From Litoreibacter ponti (GTDB taxonomy: Bacteria; Pseudomonadota; Alphaproteobacteria; Rhodobacterales; Rhodobacteraceae), in assembly GCF_003054285.1 (NCBI RefSeq), contig NZ_QBKS01000002.1, positions 124,001-188,000 of the forward strand: 64,000 nt of DNA, in the 5' to 3' direction. Every line of letters begins with the position of its first letter. The stretch's first letter is position 1. Below the pieces are notes generated by a model. That model did not search any database. It saw nothing but the letters and a program-made list of their open reading frames with translations, and was not told the origin of the DNA. Below, piece by piece: positions 7,759 through 16,161 of this stretch. Both the position numbers and the translations under genes were made by a program.

Positions 7759-9510
7759 ATGCCCATGCGTCTCGCCCCCCTTGCCCTATTCGCCTTTGCC
7801 CTGCCCCTGCATGCCCAAGAGGCTGCGGATGCCTTCGCGCCAGAGGCCGCCACCGCCCAAACGACAAAAGACGCAGGCGCGCCCGCCGAGGCGTCGAAAT
7901 GGATGGTCGCAGCCGCTAACCCGCTGGCCGTGCGCGCCGGCGCGCGGGTGCTCAGCCAGGGCGGCACCGCCGCCGATGCCATGGTCGCAGTGCAGGCCGT
8001 GCTTGGACTGGTCGAGCCGCAAAGCTCTGGCCTGGGCGGTGGCGCGTTTCTGGTTTGGTATGACGCAGAGACCGGCGATCTGACCACGCTCGACGGCCGC
8101 GAGACCGCGCCGCTGGAGGCCACGCCAAGGCTGTTTCAGGACAAGAACGGCGAGCCGCTGAAATTCTTCGACGCCGTGGTCGGCGGGCTTTCGGTCGGCA
8201 CGCCGGGGACGCCCGCGTTGATGGAGGCCGCCCATCGCCGCTGGGGCGGGCTTGCCTGGCCCACGCTCTTCTCCGAGGCGATCACGCTGGCCGAGGATGG
8301 GTTCGCCGTCTCGCCGCGACTTGCGGCTCTTGTCGCCAGTGATCAGGAACGCCTCACCCGCTTCCCCCGCACCGCCGCCTATTTCGTCCCCGAGGGCGCG
8401 CCGATCGCCGAGGGCAACACGCTGCAAAATCCCGCCTATGCCGAGACGCTGCGCGCGATTTCCGCAGATGGCGCTGACGCGTTCTACTCCGGCGAGATCG
8501 CCGCGGGCATTGTCGAAACCGTACGCGGGGCCGCGGGCAATCCCGGTGTGCTGTCCATGACCGACCTGTCAATCTATGAGGTCAAGGAACGCGCGGCGGT
8601 CTGCGTCACCTATCGCGCCCATGATGTCTGCGGCATGGGCCCGCCGTCTTCGGGCGCGCTGACCGTTGGGCAGATCCTGGGCATGCTCGAAAGCTCCGAT
8701 TTGGCCGCTTTGGGCGCCGAGAACCCGGAAAGCTGGCGGCTGATCGGCGATGCCTCCCGCCTCGCTTTCGCAGATCGCGGCCGCTACATGGCCGATAGCG
8801 ATTTCGTGCCCATGCCGACCAAGGGGCTCGTGGACCCGGAATATCTCACGGGGCGCGCGCAGGCGCTCAACACCGACAAGGCGCTGACCGAGGTCAGCCC
8901 GGGCGAGCCACCTTTTGATCACGCGCTGCTTTGGGCCGATGACGAAAGCCTTGAGCTGCCCTCGACCTCCCACATCTCCATCGTGGACCAATATGGTAAT
9001 GCGCTGTCGATGACGACCACGATCGAGAACGGTTTTGGCTCGCGGCTTATGGCCCCGGGCGGCTTCCTGCTGAACAACGAGCTCACCGATTTCTCCTTCC
9101 GCAGCCACGACAACGGCGTTCCCATCGCCAACCGGGTGGAGCCGGGCAAGCGCCCGCGCTCTTCAATGGCGCCCACGATCGTGATGAAGGACGGCAAGCC
9201 CGCGATGGTGGTGGGCAGCCCGGGCGGATCGCGCATCATCGGCTATGTGGCCAAGACGATCATCGCGCATCTGGACTGGGGGATGGACCCACAGGCGGCG
9301 GTCGCCATGCCGCATCTGGTCAACCGCTTCGGCACCTATGATATGGAGGATGGCACGACCGCCACCGGCTTCACCGATGCGCTGACAGAACTGGGCTTCG
9401 AGACCAACGCCCGCGCGCTGACCTCGGGTCTGCATGCGATTGCGATCACGCCGGAGGGCTTACGCGGTGGCGCGGATCCCCGCCGCGAAGGCATCGCCAT
9501 AGGCGAGTAA
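7759..9510 (+). CDS. ggt: Gamma-glutamyltransferase (gamma-glutamyltranspeptidase)
   Basis: A 583-aa precursor with a signal peptide (MPMRLAPLALFAFALPLHAQ) directing it to the periplasm. GGT proteins cleave themselves before a threonine to make two subunits; here that is T403 in LPSTSHISIVD. The GGFLLNNELTDF and GSPGGSRII blocks that bind the gamma-glutamyl group and stabilise the oxyanion are intact. The enzyme transfers or hydrolyses the gamma-glutamyl group of glutathione. I chose the ATG at 7759 because AAGGA sits just before it and the signal peptide starts there. The stop TAA overlaps the ATG of the next gene. Confidence 0.93.
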   Translation: MPMRLAPLALFAFALPLHAQEAADAFAPEAATAQTTKDAGAPAEASKWMVAAANPLAVRAGARVLSQGGTAADAMVAVQAVLGLVEPQSSGLGGGAFLVWYDAETGDLTTLDGRETAPLEATPRLFQDKNGEPLKFFDAVVGGLSVGTPGTPALMEAAHRRWGGLAWPTLFSEAITLAEDGFAVSPRLAALVASDQERLTRFPRTAAYFVPEGAPIAEGNTLQNPAYAETLRAISADGADAFYSGEIAAGIVETVRGAAGNPGVLSMTDLSIYEVKERAAVCVTYRAHDVCGMGPPSSGALTVGQILGMLESSDLAALGAENPESWRLIGDASRLAFADRGRYMADSDFVPMPTKGLVDPEYLTGRAQALNTDKALTEVSPGEPPFDHALLWADDESLELPSTSHISIVDQYGNALSMTTTIENGFGSRLMAPGGFLLNNELTDFSFRSHDNGVPIANRVEPGKRPRSSMAPTIVMKDGKPAMVVGSPGGSRIIGYVAKTIIAHLDWGMDPQAAVAMPHLVNRFGTYDMEDGTTATGFTDALTELGFETNARALTSGLHAIAITPEGLRGGADPRREGIAIGE

Positions 9511-10055
9511 TGCGGCGGGTCATGATCATCGGCCAGCCGGGCTCTGGGAAATCGACCCTGGCCCGACAGATGGGCGAGATCACCTTTCTGCCGGTCGTCC
9601 ATATCGACCATATCCACTGGAAGTCCGGCTGGATCGAGCGTCCGCAGGAGGAGAAATCAAGGTTATGCGAAGACGTGCACGCGCGCGATGCGTGGATATT
9701 TGAGGGCGGCTACTCCGCGACATGGTCCTCCCGGATGCAACGCGCGGACACGCTGATCTGGATCGACCTGCCCCTGCCGCTGCGCGCCTGGCGGGTCTTC
9801 AGGCGCACCGCGCTGAGCTACGGGCGCACCAGACCGGATCTTCCCGACGGATGCCCCGAATATTTCAGCGCTGAGTTCTGGCACTATATCTGGCGCACCC
9901 GCCACACGGCACGTGCGGGTTGCGCCAACCTATTTGCGTCCTGCCCGGAGACAAAAGACCGCCACCATTTGCAATCCCCGCGCGCGGTGCAAAACTACCT
10001 GTCCCATCTGACAGAGGCGCTTTCGGTGGGACATCTCGGCATCCCACACCGATAG
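9510..10055 (+). CDS. P-loop kinase-like protein (AAA/adenylate kinase-like)
   Basis: A 181-aa cytosolic NTP-binding protein. The Walker A motif GQPGSGKST is at residues 8-16, followed by HIDHIHWKSGWIERP, EGGYSATWSSRMQRAD and WIDLPLPLRAWRVFRR. This is the layout of the small FlaR/topology-modulation group of adenylate-kinase-like proteins, whose substrate is unknown. The start overlaps the stop of the gamma-glutamyltransferase gene (TAATG), so expression is probably coupled; no functional link is known to me. Confidence 0.8.
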   Translation: MRRVMIIGQPGSGKSTLARQMGEITFLPVVHIDHIHWKSGWIERPQEEKSRLCEDVHARDAWIFEGGYSATWSSRMQRADTLIWIDLPLPLRAWRVFRRTALSYGRTRPDLPDGCPEYFSAEFWHYIWRTRHTARAGCANLFASCPETKDRHHLQSPRAVQNYLSHLTEALSVGHLGIPHR

Positions 10056-10225
10056 GCACGCGCTTCTTTTGCGGCGATCTGTCTTTCTTTGTTCCAAAAA
10101 TACGGATGGCGCGACATTGGCTACGCAGATTTCGGGCTCACCTTTCGCGCAACACTTATCTGCTGACACATAAAATCGACCGTCAGCGATAACTGGAACC
10201 ATCCTCAGGAGCGACAGGCAAAAGA

Positions 10226-10614
10226 TACGCGCGGAGGGCCTGTAAGCCGGATTCTGTCCAAGGAGTTGCCCCCTCTGGATGACCATTCCTCTCAAGCCAC
10301 AGTCGCCCGTGGCCCTCTAGCTGCCAACCCGAACCTGCTGGGGACAAAGGCATCCCCGAGGGCCGAGGCCCTCGCGCGGTTCCTATTTGGCATTGCTCCC
10401 GGTGGGGCTTGCCGTGCCGCCCCTGTTGCCAGGGGCGCGGTGGGCTCTTACCCCACCGTTTCACCCTTACCCCCGGCCTGCGGGGGCGGTCTGTTCTCTG
10501 TGGCGCTTTCCGTCGGATTGCTCCGCCCGGGCGTTACCCGGCACCGTTGCCTTGTGGAGTCCGGACTTTCCTCGTGCCCTTGCAGGCCCGCGGCCATCCG
10601 GCCCTCCGCGCGTG
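10226..10614 (-). ncRNA. rnpB: RNase P RNA, bacterial type A
   Basis: The catalytic RNA of ribonuclease P, which trims tRNA 5' ends. On the minus strand the 5' part has GAGGAAAGTCCGGACTCC (10554-10571), then ACAGAGAACAGACCGCC (10485-10501), AAGGGTGAAACGGTG and GTAAGAGCCCACCGC, and near the 3' end ACAGAATCCGGCTTAC, all conserved core elements. The outer helix P1 is 13 bp: 10600-10612 pairs with 10228-10240. Exact ends are set from P1 and may be off by a few bases. No 4.5S or tmRNA signature is nearby. Confidence 0.96.
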
Positions 10615-10621
10615 GTCTGCC

Positions 10622-11308
10622 CTACGAGACGGCGGGCTGCCGGTCAATGCCCCAGCGCAATGCCAGCGCCTCGGCCATGGCAACATCGCGCGCGGCCACT
10701 GGTCCCTCGGCGGACGGATTGAACCGCAGCCGGAAGGCCGCCAGCCGTATGTCGTCCTCGACCTCTGCGGAATAGCCGAACCGGATCGCCGCCGCGTGAA
10801 AGCGCACGGGATCAGGCTCCGCATCGCCATACTCGGGCCACACCGCCAGCCCCTGCCGCGCCAAGCGGCGCCAATCGAACCGCCGCCCGGGATCAATCTT
10901 GCGCCCCGGCGCCAAATCGGAATGGGCGATCACCGCGTCGGGCGGCATCGACCACCGCGAAAGAACACCCCCCATCAGTGTCTCGAGACTGTCCATCAAC
11001 CCCGCGCCAAACGGCGCAAAACCGGTATTCGACATCTCAATCCCGATTGAGCGGGAATTGACGTCACCCCGCCCCTGCCATGACCCCGCGCCCGCATGCC
11101 ACGCGCGCTTCTCTTCCTCGACCAGCTGGATCACGTGGCCGTCCTCGCGGATCAGGTAATGGGCGGAAACCTCCGTCTCCGGGTTGCTCAGCGCGCGGCA
11201 AGCCGCCTCGCAATCGGACATGGCTGTGTAGTGCAGCACGACCAGCTCTGGCCGCGCTCCATCCTTGCGGTCACCGAAATTCGGCGAGGGCCGCCACTCC
11301 GGCGTCAT
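10622..11308 (-). CDS. ampD: N-acetylmuramoyl-L-alanine amidase, AmpD type
   Basis: A 228-aa amidase_2-family zinc enzyme. Metal ligands are visible as H26 in VVLHYTAM, H129 in AHSD and D139 in RKIDPG, with SRSIGIEMSN in between. AmpD-type enzymes cleave the lactyl bond of anhydromuropeptides in the cytosol during peptidoglycan recycling. There is no signal peptide, which supports AmpD rather than a secreted amidase. The ATG at 11308 overlaps the TGA of the upstream lipoprotein gene. The 3' end lies close to rnpB on the same strand. Confidence 0.88.
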   Translation of the reverse strand: MTPEWRPSPNFGDRKDGARPELVVLHYTAMSDCEAACRALSNPETEVSAHYLIREDGHVIQLVEEEKRAWHAGAGSWQGRGDVNSRSIGIEMSNTGFAPFGAGLMDSLETLMGGVLSRWSMPPDAVIAHSDLAPGRKIDPGRRFDWRRLARQGLAVWPEYGDAEPDPVRFHAAAIRFGYSAEVEDDIRLAAFRLRFNPSAEGPVAARDVAMAEALALRWGIDRQPAVS

Positions 11309-12039
11309 CAGTTGCGCACAAGGCTCCGGTACTTGGCCGGGTTCCACCCGCAGGCGTAGCCGTCCCCGTCGGGGTCCACACCCAGTTTGTCCTTGGACGG
11401 GCCACCGGCCTTCAGGAAGGCATCCTGTGCAAGCTCGCTCGATCCGTAGGACGCGCAGGCCTGCGCTGCCTTGCCCGCGCCAAAGGGCGAGCGTCGGTAA
11501 ACCTTTTGGCCGACCGGATGCCGCGTCTCAAGCGCGAACTCGATCGGCGTCGGTGTCTTGGCGCCGGGTCGACGCGGCACGGCGGTGGGCTCGATCACCT
11601 TGTATTGCGCGCTTTGCGCCTGACGGCGGGCGGCGTCGCTTTCAATCGACTGGCGGCTGGAGACCGCCTGAAAATCCTGCTCATCCGAGATGGACGGATT
11701 GTCGAGGTCGGGCTGCAGCGCCGCGTTGGGAGACGTGTTCTGAATGCCCGCAGGCACGCTTTCGCCCCGCGCAGGACGCCCGTCGGTGCCGCGCACCGCG
11801 GCGACAGCGGCGCTGGCGGTCTGTTCCGCCTCGGTGGGCGCTGTGCCCGTGGGCGGCGCAACAGTTGCAGGCGCAGTGCCTGCCGCGGTCGTGCCGCGAC
11901 GCAGCTCCGCCTCGCGGGCCTGACGTTCGGCCAGATAGCTGTCGTAATTCTCAAACCCCACGCCCTTGGCGCTGTCGGGCACCGGAGTGGTACAGGCCGC
12001 AATCACGGCCACTGAGAAAACTGCAAACACACCACGCAT
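11308..12039 (-). CDS. Lipoprotein with C-terminal excalibur-like calcium motif
   Basis: A 243-aa exported protein. MRGVFAVFSVAVIAAC is a lipoprotein signal with the lipobox IAAC. Residues 45-150 are Ala/Thr/Pro-rich and look disordered. The C-terminus has DPDGDGYACGW at 222-232, close to the excalibur signature DxDxDGxxCE, but with Gly in place of the last Glu. Excalibur domains are extracellular calcium-binding modules. It is translationally coupled to the AmpD-type amidase gene, which hints at a cell-wall role. Function unknown. Confidence 0.75.
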   Translation of the reverse strand: MRGVFAVFSVAVIAACTTPVPDSAKGVGFENYDSYLAERQAREAELRRGTTAAGTAPATVAPPTGTAPTEAEQTASAAVAAVRGTDGRPARGESVPAGIQNTSPNAALQPDLDNPSISDEQDFQAVSSRQSIESDAARRQAQSAQYKVIEPTAVPRRPGAKTPTPIEFALETRHPVGQKVYRRSPFGAGKAAQACASYGSSELAQDAFLKAGGPSKDKLGVDPDGDGYACGWNPAKYRSLVRN

Positions 12040-12075
12040 CGAAACGGCCTCACTTTTTCTTTGTTGCGCGCGAGA

Positions 12076-13557
12076 TTACCACCATTTGGCGGGCTTCGCC
12101 ACAAAACCGGCGGCCTGCTCCAGCGCATAGGCGGTGTTGAGCAGGTCGCCCTCTTCCCAAGGCCGCCCGATCAGCTGAAGACCCAGCGGAAGCCCTTGTT
12201 TATCAAGGCCTGCTGGCACGGCGATGCCGGGCAGACCGGCCAGGTTCACTGTGACCGTAAAGACATCATTGAGGTACATCTGGACCGGATCGGCGTCGGC
12301 CATCTCGCCCAGACCGAAAGCGGCCGAGGGCGTTGCGGGCGTCAGGATCGCATCGACGCCTTGGGCGAAGACATCCTCGAAATCCTTCTTGATCAGGGTG
12401 CGGACCTTGCGGGCGCGGTTGTAATAGGCATCATAGAAGCCCGCCGACAGCACATACGTGCCGATCATCACACGGCGCTGCACTTCCGGGCCGAACCCTT
12501 CGGCGCGGGTCTTCTCGTACATCTCGGTGATGCCGTCGCCTTGCGCCAGCTGCGCGCGGTGCCCGAAGCGCACCCCGTCATAGCGCGCGAGATTCGACGA
12601 CGCTTCGGCGGGGGCCACGACGTAATAGGCGGGCAGCGCGTATTTCGTGTGGGGCAGCGAGATATCGACGATCTCGGCGCCCGCGTCCTGCATCATCTCG
12701 CGACCCTTGGTCCAAAGATCCTCGATCTCCTGCGGCATACCATCTAGGCGGTATTCCTTCGGGATGCCGATCTTCTTGCCCCGGATGTCGCCGGTCAGCG
12801 CGGCCTCGAAGTTGGGCACGGCCAGCTCTGCGCTGGTCGAATCCTTCGGATCATGGCCCGACATGGCCTCCAGCATGATCGCCGCGTCGCGCACGGATTT
12901 GGTCATCGGCCCAGCTTGGTCGAGCGACGACGCGAAGGCCACCACGCCCCAGCGCGAACAGCGCCCATAGGTGGGCTTCATGCCCGTGATCCCAACGAAG
13001 GCCGCAGGCTGTCGGATCGATCCGCCGGTGTCAGTGCCAGTCGCAGCCAAGCACAGATCCGCTGCAACGGCAGAGGCCGAGCCGCCGGATGAGCCGCCCG
13101 GGGTCAGATTGCGGTCGTCGATTTTCCACGGGTTTACGACGTCGCCATAACACGACGTCTCGTTCGACGAGCCCATGGCGAACTGGTCCATGTTCAGCTT
13201 GCCCAGCATGACCGAGCCCGCATCCCAAAGCTGTTGGGTGATGGTGCTCTCGTATTCGGGCTTGAAGCCTTTCAGGATGTCGGAGGCCGCCTGGGTCTCC
13301 ACGCCTTTGGTCGCGAACAGGTCCTTGATGCCCAAGGGCACGCCGCACATGGCCGGCGCGTCGCCCGCCTTGATGCGGGTGTCCGCGACCTCGGCCTGAG
13401 CCAAGGCGATCTCGGGCGTGTTGTGTACGAAGGCGTTGAGTGCCGCGGAGGCTTCGATCTCGCCCAGGCAGTCCTGCGTGACCTCTTTCGAGGTGAACGC
13501 GCCGCTGCGCATTCCATCGCGGGCCTCGGCGATGGTCAGTTTGGAAAGCTCGCCCAT
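12076..13557 (-). CDS. gatA: Aspartyl/glutamyl-tRNA amidotransferase subunit A
   Basis: A 493-aa amidase-signature protein, the glutaminase subunit of GatCAB, which converts Glu-tRNA(Gln) (and Asp-tRNA(Asn)) to the amidated form. The Ser-cisSer-Lys triad is intact: K78 in GVPLGIKD, cis-S156 in TPGGSSGGS and S180 in TDTGGSI. Length and the TPSAAFGLGE region are normal. The ATG overlaps the gatC stop (TAATG). gatB is not in the window. Confidence 0.97.
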   Translation of the reverse strand: MGELSKLTIAEARDGMRSGAFTSKEVTQDCLGEIEASAALNAFVHNTPEIALAQAEVADTRIKAGDAPAMCGVPLGIKDLFATKGVETQAASDILKGFKPEYESTITQQLWDAGSVMLGKLNMDQFAMGSSNETSCYGDVVNPWKIDDRNLTPGGSSGGSASAVAADLCLAATGTDTGGSIRQPAAFVGITGMKPTYGRCSRWGVVAFASSLDQAGPMTKSVRDAAIMLEAMSGHDPKDSTSAELAVPNFEAALTGDIRGKKIGIPKEYRLDGMPQEIEDLWTKGREMMQDAGAEIVDISLPHTKYALPAYYVVAPAEASSNLARYDGVRFGHRAQLAQGDGITEMYEKTRAEGFGPEVQRRVMIGTYVLSAGFYDAYYNRARKVRTLIKKDFEDVFAQGVDAILTPATPSAAFGLGEMADADPVQMYLNDVFTVTVNLAGLPGIAVPAGLDKQGLPLGLQLIGRPWEEGDLLNTAYALEQAAGFVAKPAKWW

Positions 13558-13844
13558 TATTCCACCACTTTCGGCACGGCAAAGAAGCCCTCACGCGCAT
13601 CGGGCGCGTTTTTCAGGATGGCTTCCTGCTGGTTGCCGTCGGTCACCACGTCCTCGCGCCGCTTCAGGCGCATCGGTGTGACCGAGGTCATCGGCTCGAC
13701 GCCGTCCACATCGACCTCATTGAGCTGCTCCATGAAGGCCAGGATGCCGTTCAGCTCGGAGGCGAGCGTCGGCAAATCCTCTTCCGGCACGGCGATGCGG
13801 GCCAGCTTGGCCACGCGGGCGGCAGTTGCGGTGTCGATGGACAT
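13557..13844 (-). CDS. gatC: Aspartyl/glutamyl-tRNA amidotransferase subunit C
   Basis: A 95-aa GatC, the small subunit that wraps GatA and GatB together. VAKLARIAVPEEDL at the N-terminus and MEQLNEVDVDGVEPM in the middle are characteristic. AAGGAG upstream fixes the start at 13844. It is coupled to gatA by a one-base overlap. Confidence 0.96.
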   Translation of the reverse strand: MSIDTATAARVAKLARIAVPEEDLPTLASELNGILAFMEQLNEVDVDGVEPMTSVTPMRLKRREDVVTDGNQQEAILKNAPDAREGFFAVPKVVE

Positions 13845-13910
13845 GGGGGGCGTCTCCTTACATCTCCGCCCTCGTTTAGCGCCACGCTGGCAGGGCTTCA
13901 AGCGGCAGTG

Positions 13911-13937
13911 TCGCGGGCAGGATGGCCCTGCCCGCGA
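13911..13937 (-). terminator. Strong GC hairpin downstream of small gene
   Basis: TCGCGGGCAGG and CCTGCCCGCGA form a perfect 11-bp stem with a 5-nt loop, just past the stop of the 87-aa gene and before gatC. There is no T-run, so it may be a terminator of the T-poor type or an mRNA-protecting hairpin. Confidence 0.45.
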
Positions 13938-13943
13938 TCGGGC

Positions 13944-14207
13944 TCAATACAGGCCGCGCATCAGCAGATGCAGGTCGACCTTGGCCTTGTGCGGCTCGGC
14001 GGGCGGCAGCCCCAGATCGGCCCGCATGTGATCGTCCAACAGGTCGAGCCGCTCGTATTTGTGGTCGGGCGGCCGCGTCCGCTTGGCGATCCTGGCCAGC
14101 AGGCCCAGCAAGACCGGTCTGAGCCCGTGATCGGCGATCAAATCATCGAGCGTGTCGTTCAACGTCGTCCCGAGCGTGTCCGGGGACTTTAAAGGCAATG
14201 CGTTCAT
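13944..14207 (-). CDS. Small conserved-looking protein of unknown function
   Basis: I do not recognise this 87-aa protein. From the ATG at 14207 it reads as a compact, mainly helical soluble protein: a central ADHGLRPVLLGLLARIAKR helix, then DHKYERLDLLDDHMRADLGL. No cysteines, signal peptide or membrane segment. A longer reading frame exists upstream, but its extra residues look non-coding. The ribosome site before 14207 is weak. It lies between gatC and a 27-aa gene on the same strand. Confidence 0.55.
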   Translation of the reverse strand: MNALPLKSPDTLGTTLNDTLDDLIADHGLRPVLLGLLARIAKRTRPPDHKYERLDLLDDHMRADLGLPPAEPHKAKVDLHLLMRGLY

Positions 14208-14354
14208 ATGTGTCACATCAGACCGACGCGCGGCGTCGGCTCCTTTTGAGAGAGACGGCCCCGACCACAAAAGCGCAAAACGCAAGCCGAGCGGGGCGGT
14301 TACTGTGGGTTTGAAGGTTTGGAAATGTGGCACCCGCAGGTGCCGGCGGTGCAC

Positions 14355-14438
14355 TTAGGCGGCGGTTCCAGATACGCCCTTACAGGCATACTCAAACAGG
14401 CCGGTCCAGCGGGAGGATTGACGTTCGAACTTTTGCAT
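14355..14438 (-). CDS. 27-aa microprotein with perfect ribosome site
   Basis: A very short reading frame, MQKFERQSSRWTGLFEYACK and seven more residues, preceded by a full AGGAGG 7 nt before the ATG at 14438. The peptide is amphipathic, with one Trp, two Phe and one Cys, and no clear membrane segment. It starts 80 nt downstream of three stacked hairpins that follow tadA. No family is known to me. It could be a regulatory or leader peptide, or a small structural protein. The strong ribosome site is the main evidence. Confidence 0.5.
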   Translation of the reverse strand: MQKFERQSSRWTGLFEYACKGVSGTAA

Positions 14439-14518
14439 CGTGCGTCCTCCTGTGATTGCTGGGTTGCACTGCGCGATGTCGTAGCCGCAAAAGTGAGTCG
14501 TGTGAACCTCTTTCCGCT

Positions 14519-14592
14519 GCGTCAGGCAAAATTGTGCCTGACGCGCCAAAGTCTTTTGAAGACTTTGGACCAGACTTTTCGGGAAAAGTCTG
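14519..14592. repeat. Three consecutive palindromic hairpins
   Basis: Three perfect 10-bp stems lie head to tail: GCGTCAGGCA/TGCCTGACGC (14519-14544, 6-nt loop), CCAAAGTCTT/AAGACTTTGG (14546-14568, 3-nt loop) and CAGACTTTTC/GAAAAGTCTG (14571-14592, 2-nt loop). The block is just past the tadA stop. Their arms differ in sequence, so they are not simple copies. Same architecture as the block at 33626-33719. Confidence 0.85.
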
Positions 14593-14599
14593 CCCGCGC

Positions 14600-15049
14600 C
14601 TAGCGACGGTCGGCGAAGAAATCCTTCAGGAGCGCCTCGCAAGCGGCAGCGTCGATCCCGTCATAAATCTCGGGCCGGTGATGGGATTGCGGGTGCGAAA
14701 ACACCCGAGCGCCATGCAATGTACCGCCCGATTTGGGATCAGCCGCCCCGAAATACACCCGGGCCAGCCGCGCATGGGCGATCACGCCCGCGCACATCGC
14801 GCAGGGCTCCAGCGTCACATACAGGTCGCAGCCCGTCAGTCGCTCTGCCCCCAAGGCCGCGCAGGCCGCCCGGATCGCCAGCATCTCCGCATGGGCGGAC
14901 GGGTCGTCGAGTTCCCGAGTTCGGTTCCCCGCCCGCGCCAGCACTGCGCCCTCCGGCGACAGCACCACGGCCCCCACAGGCACTTCGCCGCGCGCGGCGG
15001 CGGCGCGCGCTTCCTCCAGCGCGACGGACATATGGGACGTGAACGCCAT
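14600..15049 (-). CDS. tadA: tRNA-specific adenosine deaminase
   Basis: A 149-aa zinc deaminase that converts A34 of tRNA-Arg(ACG) to inosine. The active site is H53-A-E55 with P82-C83-A-M-C86, as in TadA. The SHHRPEIYDGI segment near the C-terminus is also typical. It is divergent from the pseudouridine synthase gene, with 52 nt between starts. Confidence 0.94.
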   Translation of the reverse strand: MAFTSHMSVALEEARAAAARGEVPVGAVVLSPEGAVLARAGNRTRELDDPSAHAEMLAIRAACAALGAERLTGCDLYVTLEPCAMCAGVIAHARLARVYFGAADPKSGGTLHGARVFSHPQSHHRPEIYDGIDAAACEALLKDFFADRR

Positions 15050-15101
15050 CCCCGATGCCTAACCCCTTCACAAGAGCGCGCCAAGGGCGTAGGCCCGGCC
15101 C

Positions 15102-15926
15102 ATGAGCACTGACACACCCAAGGGCGACCGCATCGCCAAGGTTCTGGCCCGCGCGGGCGTGGCCTCGCGCCGGGGCGCGGAAGCCATGATCGAGGCGGGC
15201 CGCGTGACCGTGAACGGCACCCAGATCCTGTCGCCTGCGCTGAACGTGACCGAGGCGGACGTGATCACCGTCGACGGCAAGCCGCTGGCCGCGCCTGAGC
15301 CCACGCGCCTGTGGCGCTACTACAAGCCCATCGGGCTGGTCACATCCGAGAGCGACGAGAAAGGCCGCGACACCGTGTTCGAGGCGCTCAAGGACACGCT
15401 GCCCCGGGTCGTCAGTGTCGGGCGGCTCGATATCAATTCCGAAGGGCTGTTGCTGCTGACCAATGACGGCGAGATCAAGCGGCGGCTTGAGCTGCCTTCG
15501 ACCGGCTGGCTGCGCAAATACCGCGTGCGCGTCAATGGCACGCCCGAGGACAAGACCCTTGCCCCCCTGCGCCGGGGCGTCGTCGCCGATGGCGAGAGGT
15601 TCCAGCCGATGGAGGTCTCGCTCGACCGCCAGCAAGGCGCCAATGCCTGGCTGACTGTTGGCCTGCGCGAGGGCAAGAACCGCGAAATCCGCCGCGCCAT
15701 GGCAGAGGTCGGGCTGAAGGTGAACCGGCTGATCCGCGTCAGCTACGGGCCGTTCCGGCTAAACGAATTGAAGCCGGGCGAGGTCGAAGAGGTCAAGGGC
15801 CGGGTGCTGAAGGAACAGCTTGGCCTGAAGGCCGATAATGAGAAGCCCATGCTGAAGAAGAAACCGATGAAACGGCGCAGCCGGGCTGCGGCACCTCCCC
15901 GAAGTGTTAAGCCCAAAACACGGTAG
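15102..15926 (+). CDS. rluB: 23S rRNA pseudouridine synthase, RsuA/RluB family
   Basis: A 274-aa protein with an N-terminal S4 RNA-binding domain (about 9-60: RIAKVLARAGVASRRGAEAM) and a catalytic domain whose active-site Asp is D110 in VGRLDINSEG. The GKNREIRRAM motif is conserved in the family. Such enzymes isomerise a uridine in the ribosomal RNA; RluB modifies 23S U2605, RsuA a 16S position, and RluB is more likely given length and the basic Lys-rich tail. The tail (residues 240-274) is probably disordered. Confidence 0.88.
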   Translation: MSTDTPKGDRIAKVLARAGVASRRGAEAMIEAGRVTVNGTQILSPALNVTEADVITVDGKPLAAPEPTRLWRYYKPIGLVTSESDEKGRDTVFEALKDTLPRVVSVGRLDINSEGLLLLTNDGEIKRRLELPSTGWLRKYRVRVNGTPEDKTLAPLRRGVVADGERFQPMEVSLDRQQGANAWLTVGLREGKNREIRRAMAEVGLKVNRLIRVSYGPFRLNELKPGEVEEVKGRVLKEQLGLKADNEKPMLKKKPMKRRSRAAAPPRSVKPKTR

Positions 15927-15927
15927 G

Positions 15928-15943
15928 GTAACCCATGGGTTAC
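15928..15943. promoter_or_regulatory. Perfect 16-bp palindrome in the gap before terC
   Basis: GTAACCCATGGGTTAC is a perfect palindrome one base after the pseudouridine synthase stop. A second dyad, TTAACA-AAA-TGTTAA, is at 16017-16031. The 235-bp gap holds no gene. Neither dyad has a terminator T-run; they may be protein-binding sites controlling terC. No yybP-ykoY manganese riboswitch could be recognised. Confidence 0.35.
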
Positions 15944-16161
15944 GCTATCCTGCAGCAGGCGTTAACCACAAAATAAGACAACGTCTCGAGTCATTCCGCA
16001 GCATGATTTACCATTTTTAACAAAATGTTAAGAAACTCTGCTCAATCCGAACAGCGCCCAAGCACAAGGCATTAACCAAATGCAGGCATGTGGAACTTGT
16101 CGCGCTGGCCCCGCGATGTAGTAATACGCGCAACATACAATAATCACGACGGGACAGAAAA

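Noticed and set aside
15927..16161. A yybP-ykoY manganese riboswitch before terC
   Set aside because: terC genes often carry this riboswitch, but the conserved internal-loop sequences could not be found in the 235-bp gap, which is AT-rich and ends 20 nt from the start codon.
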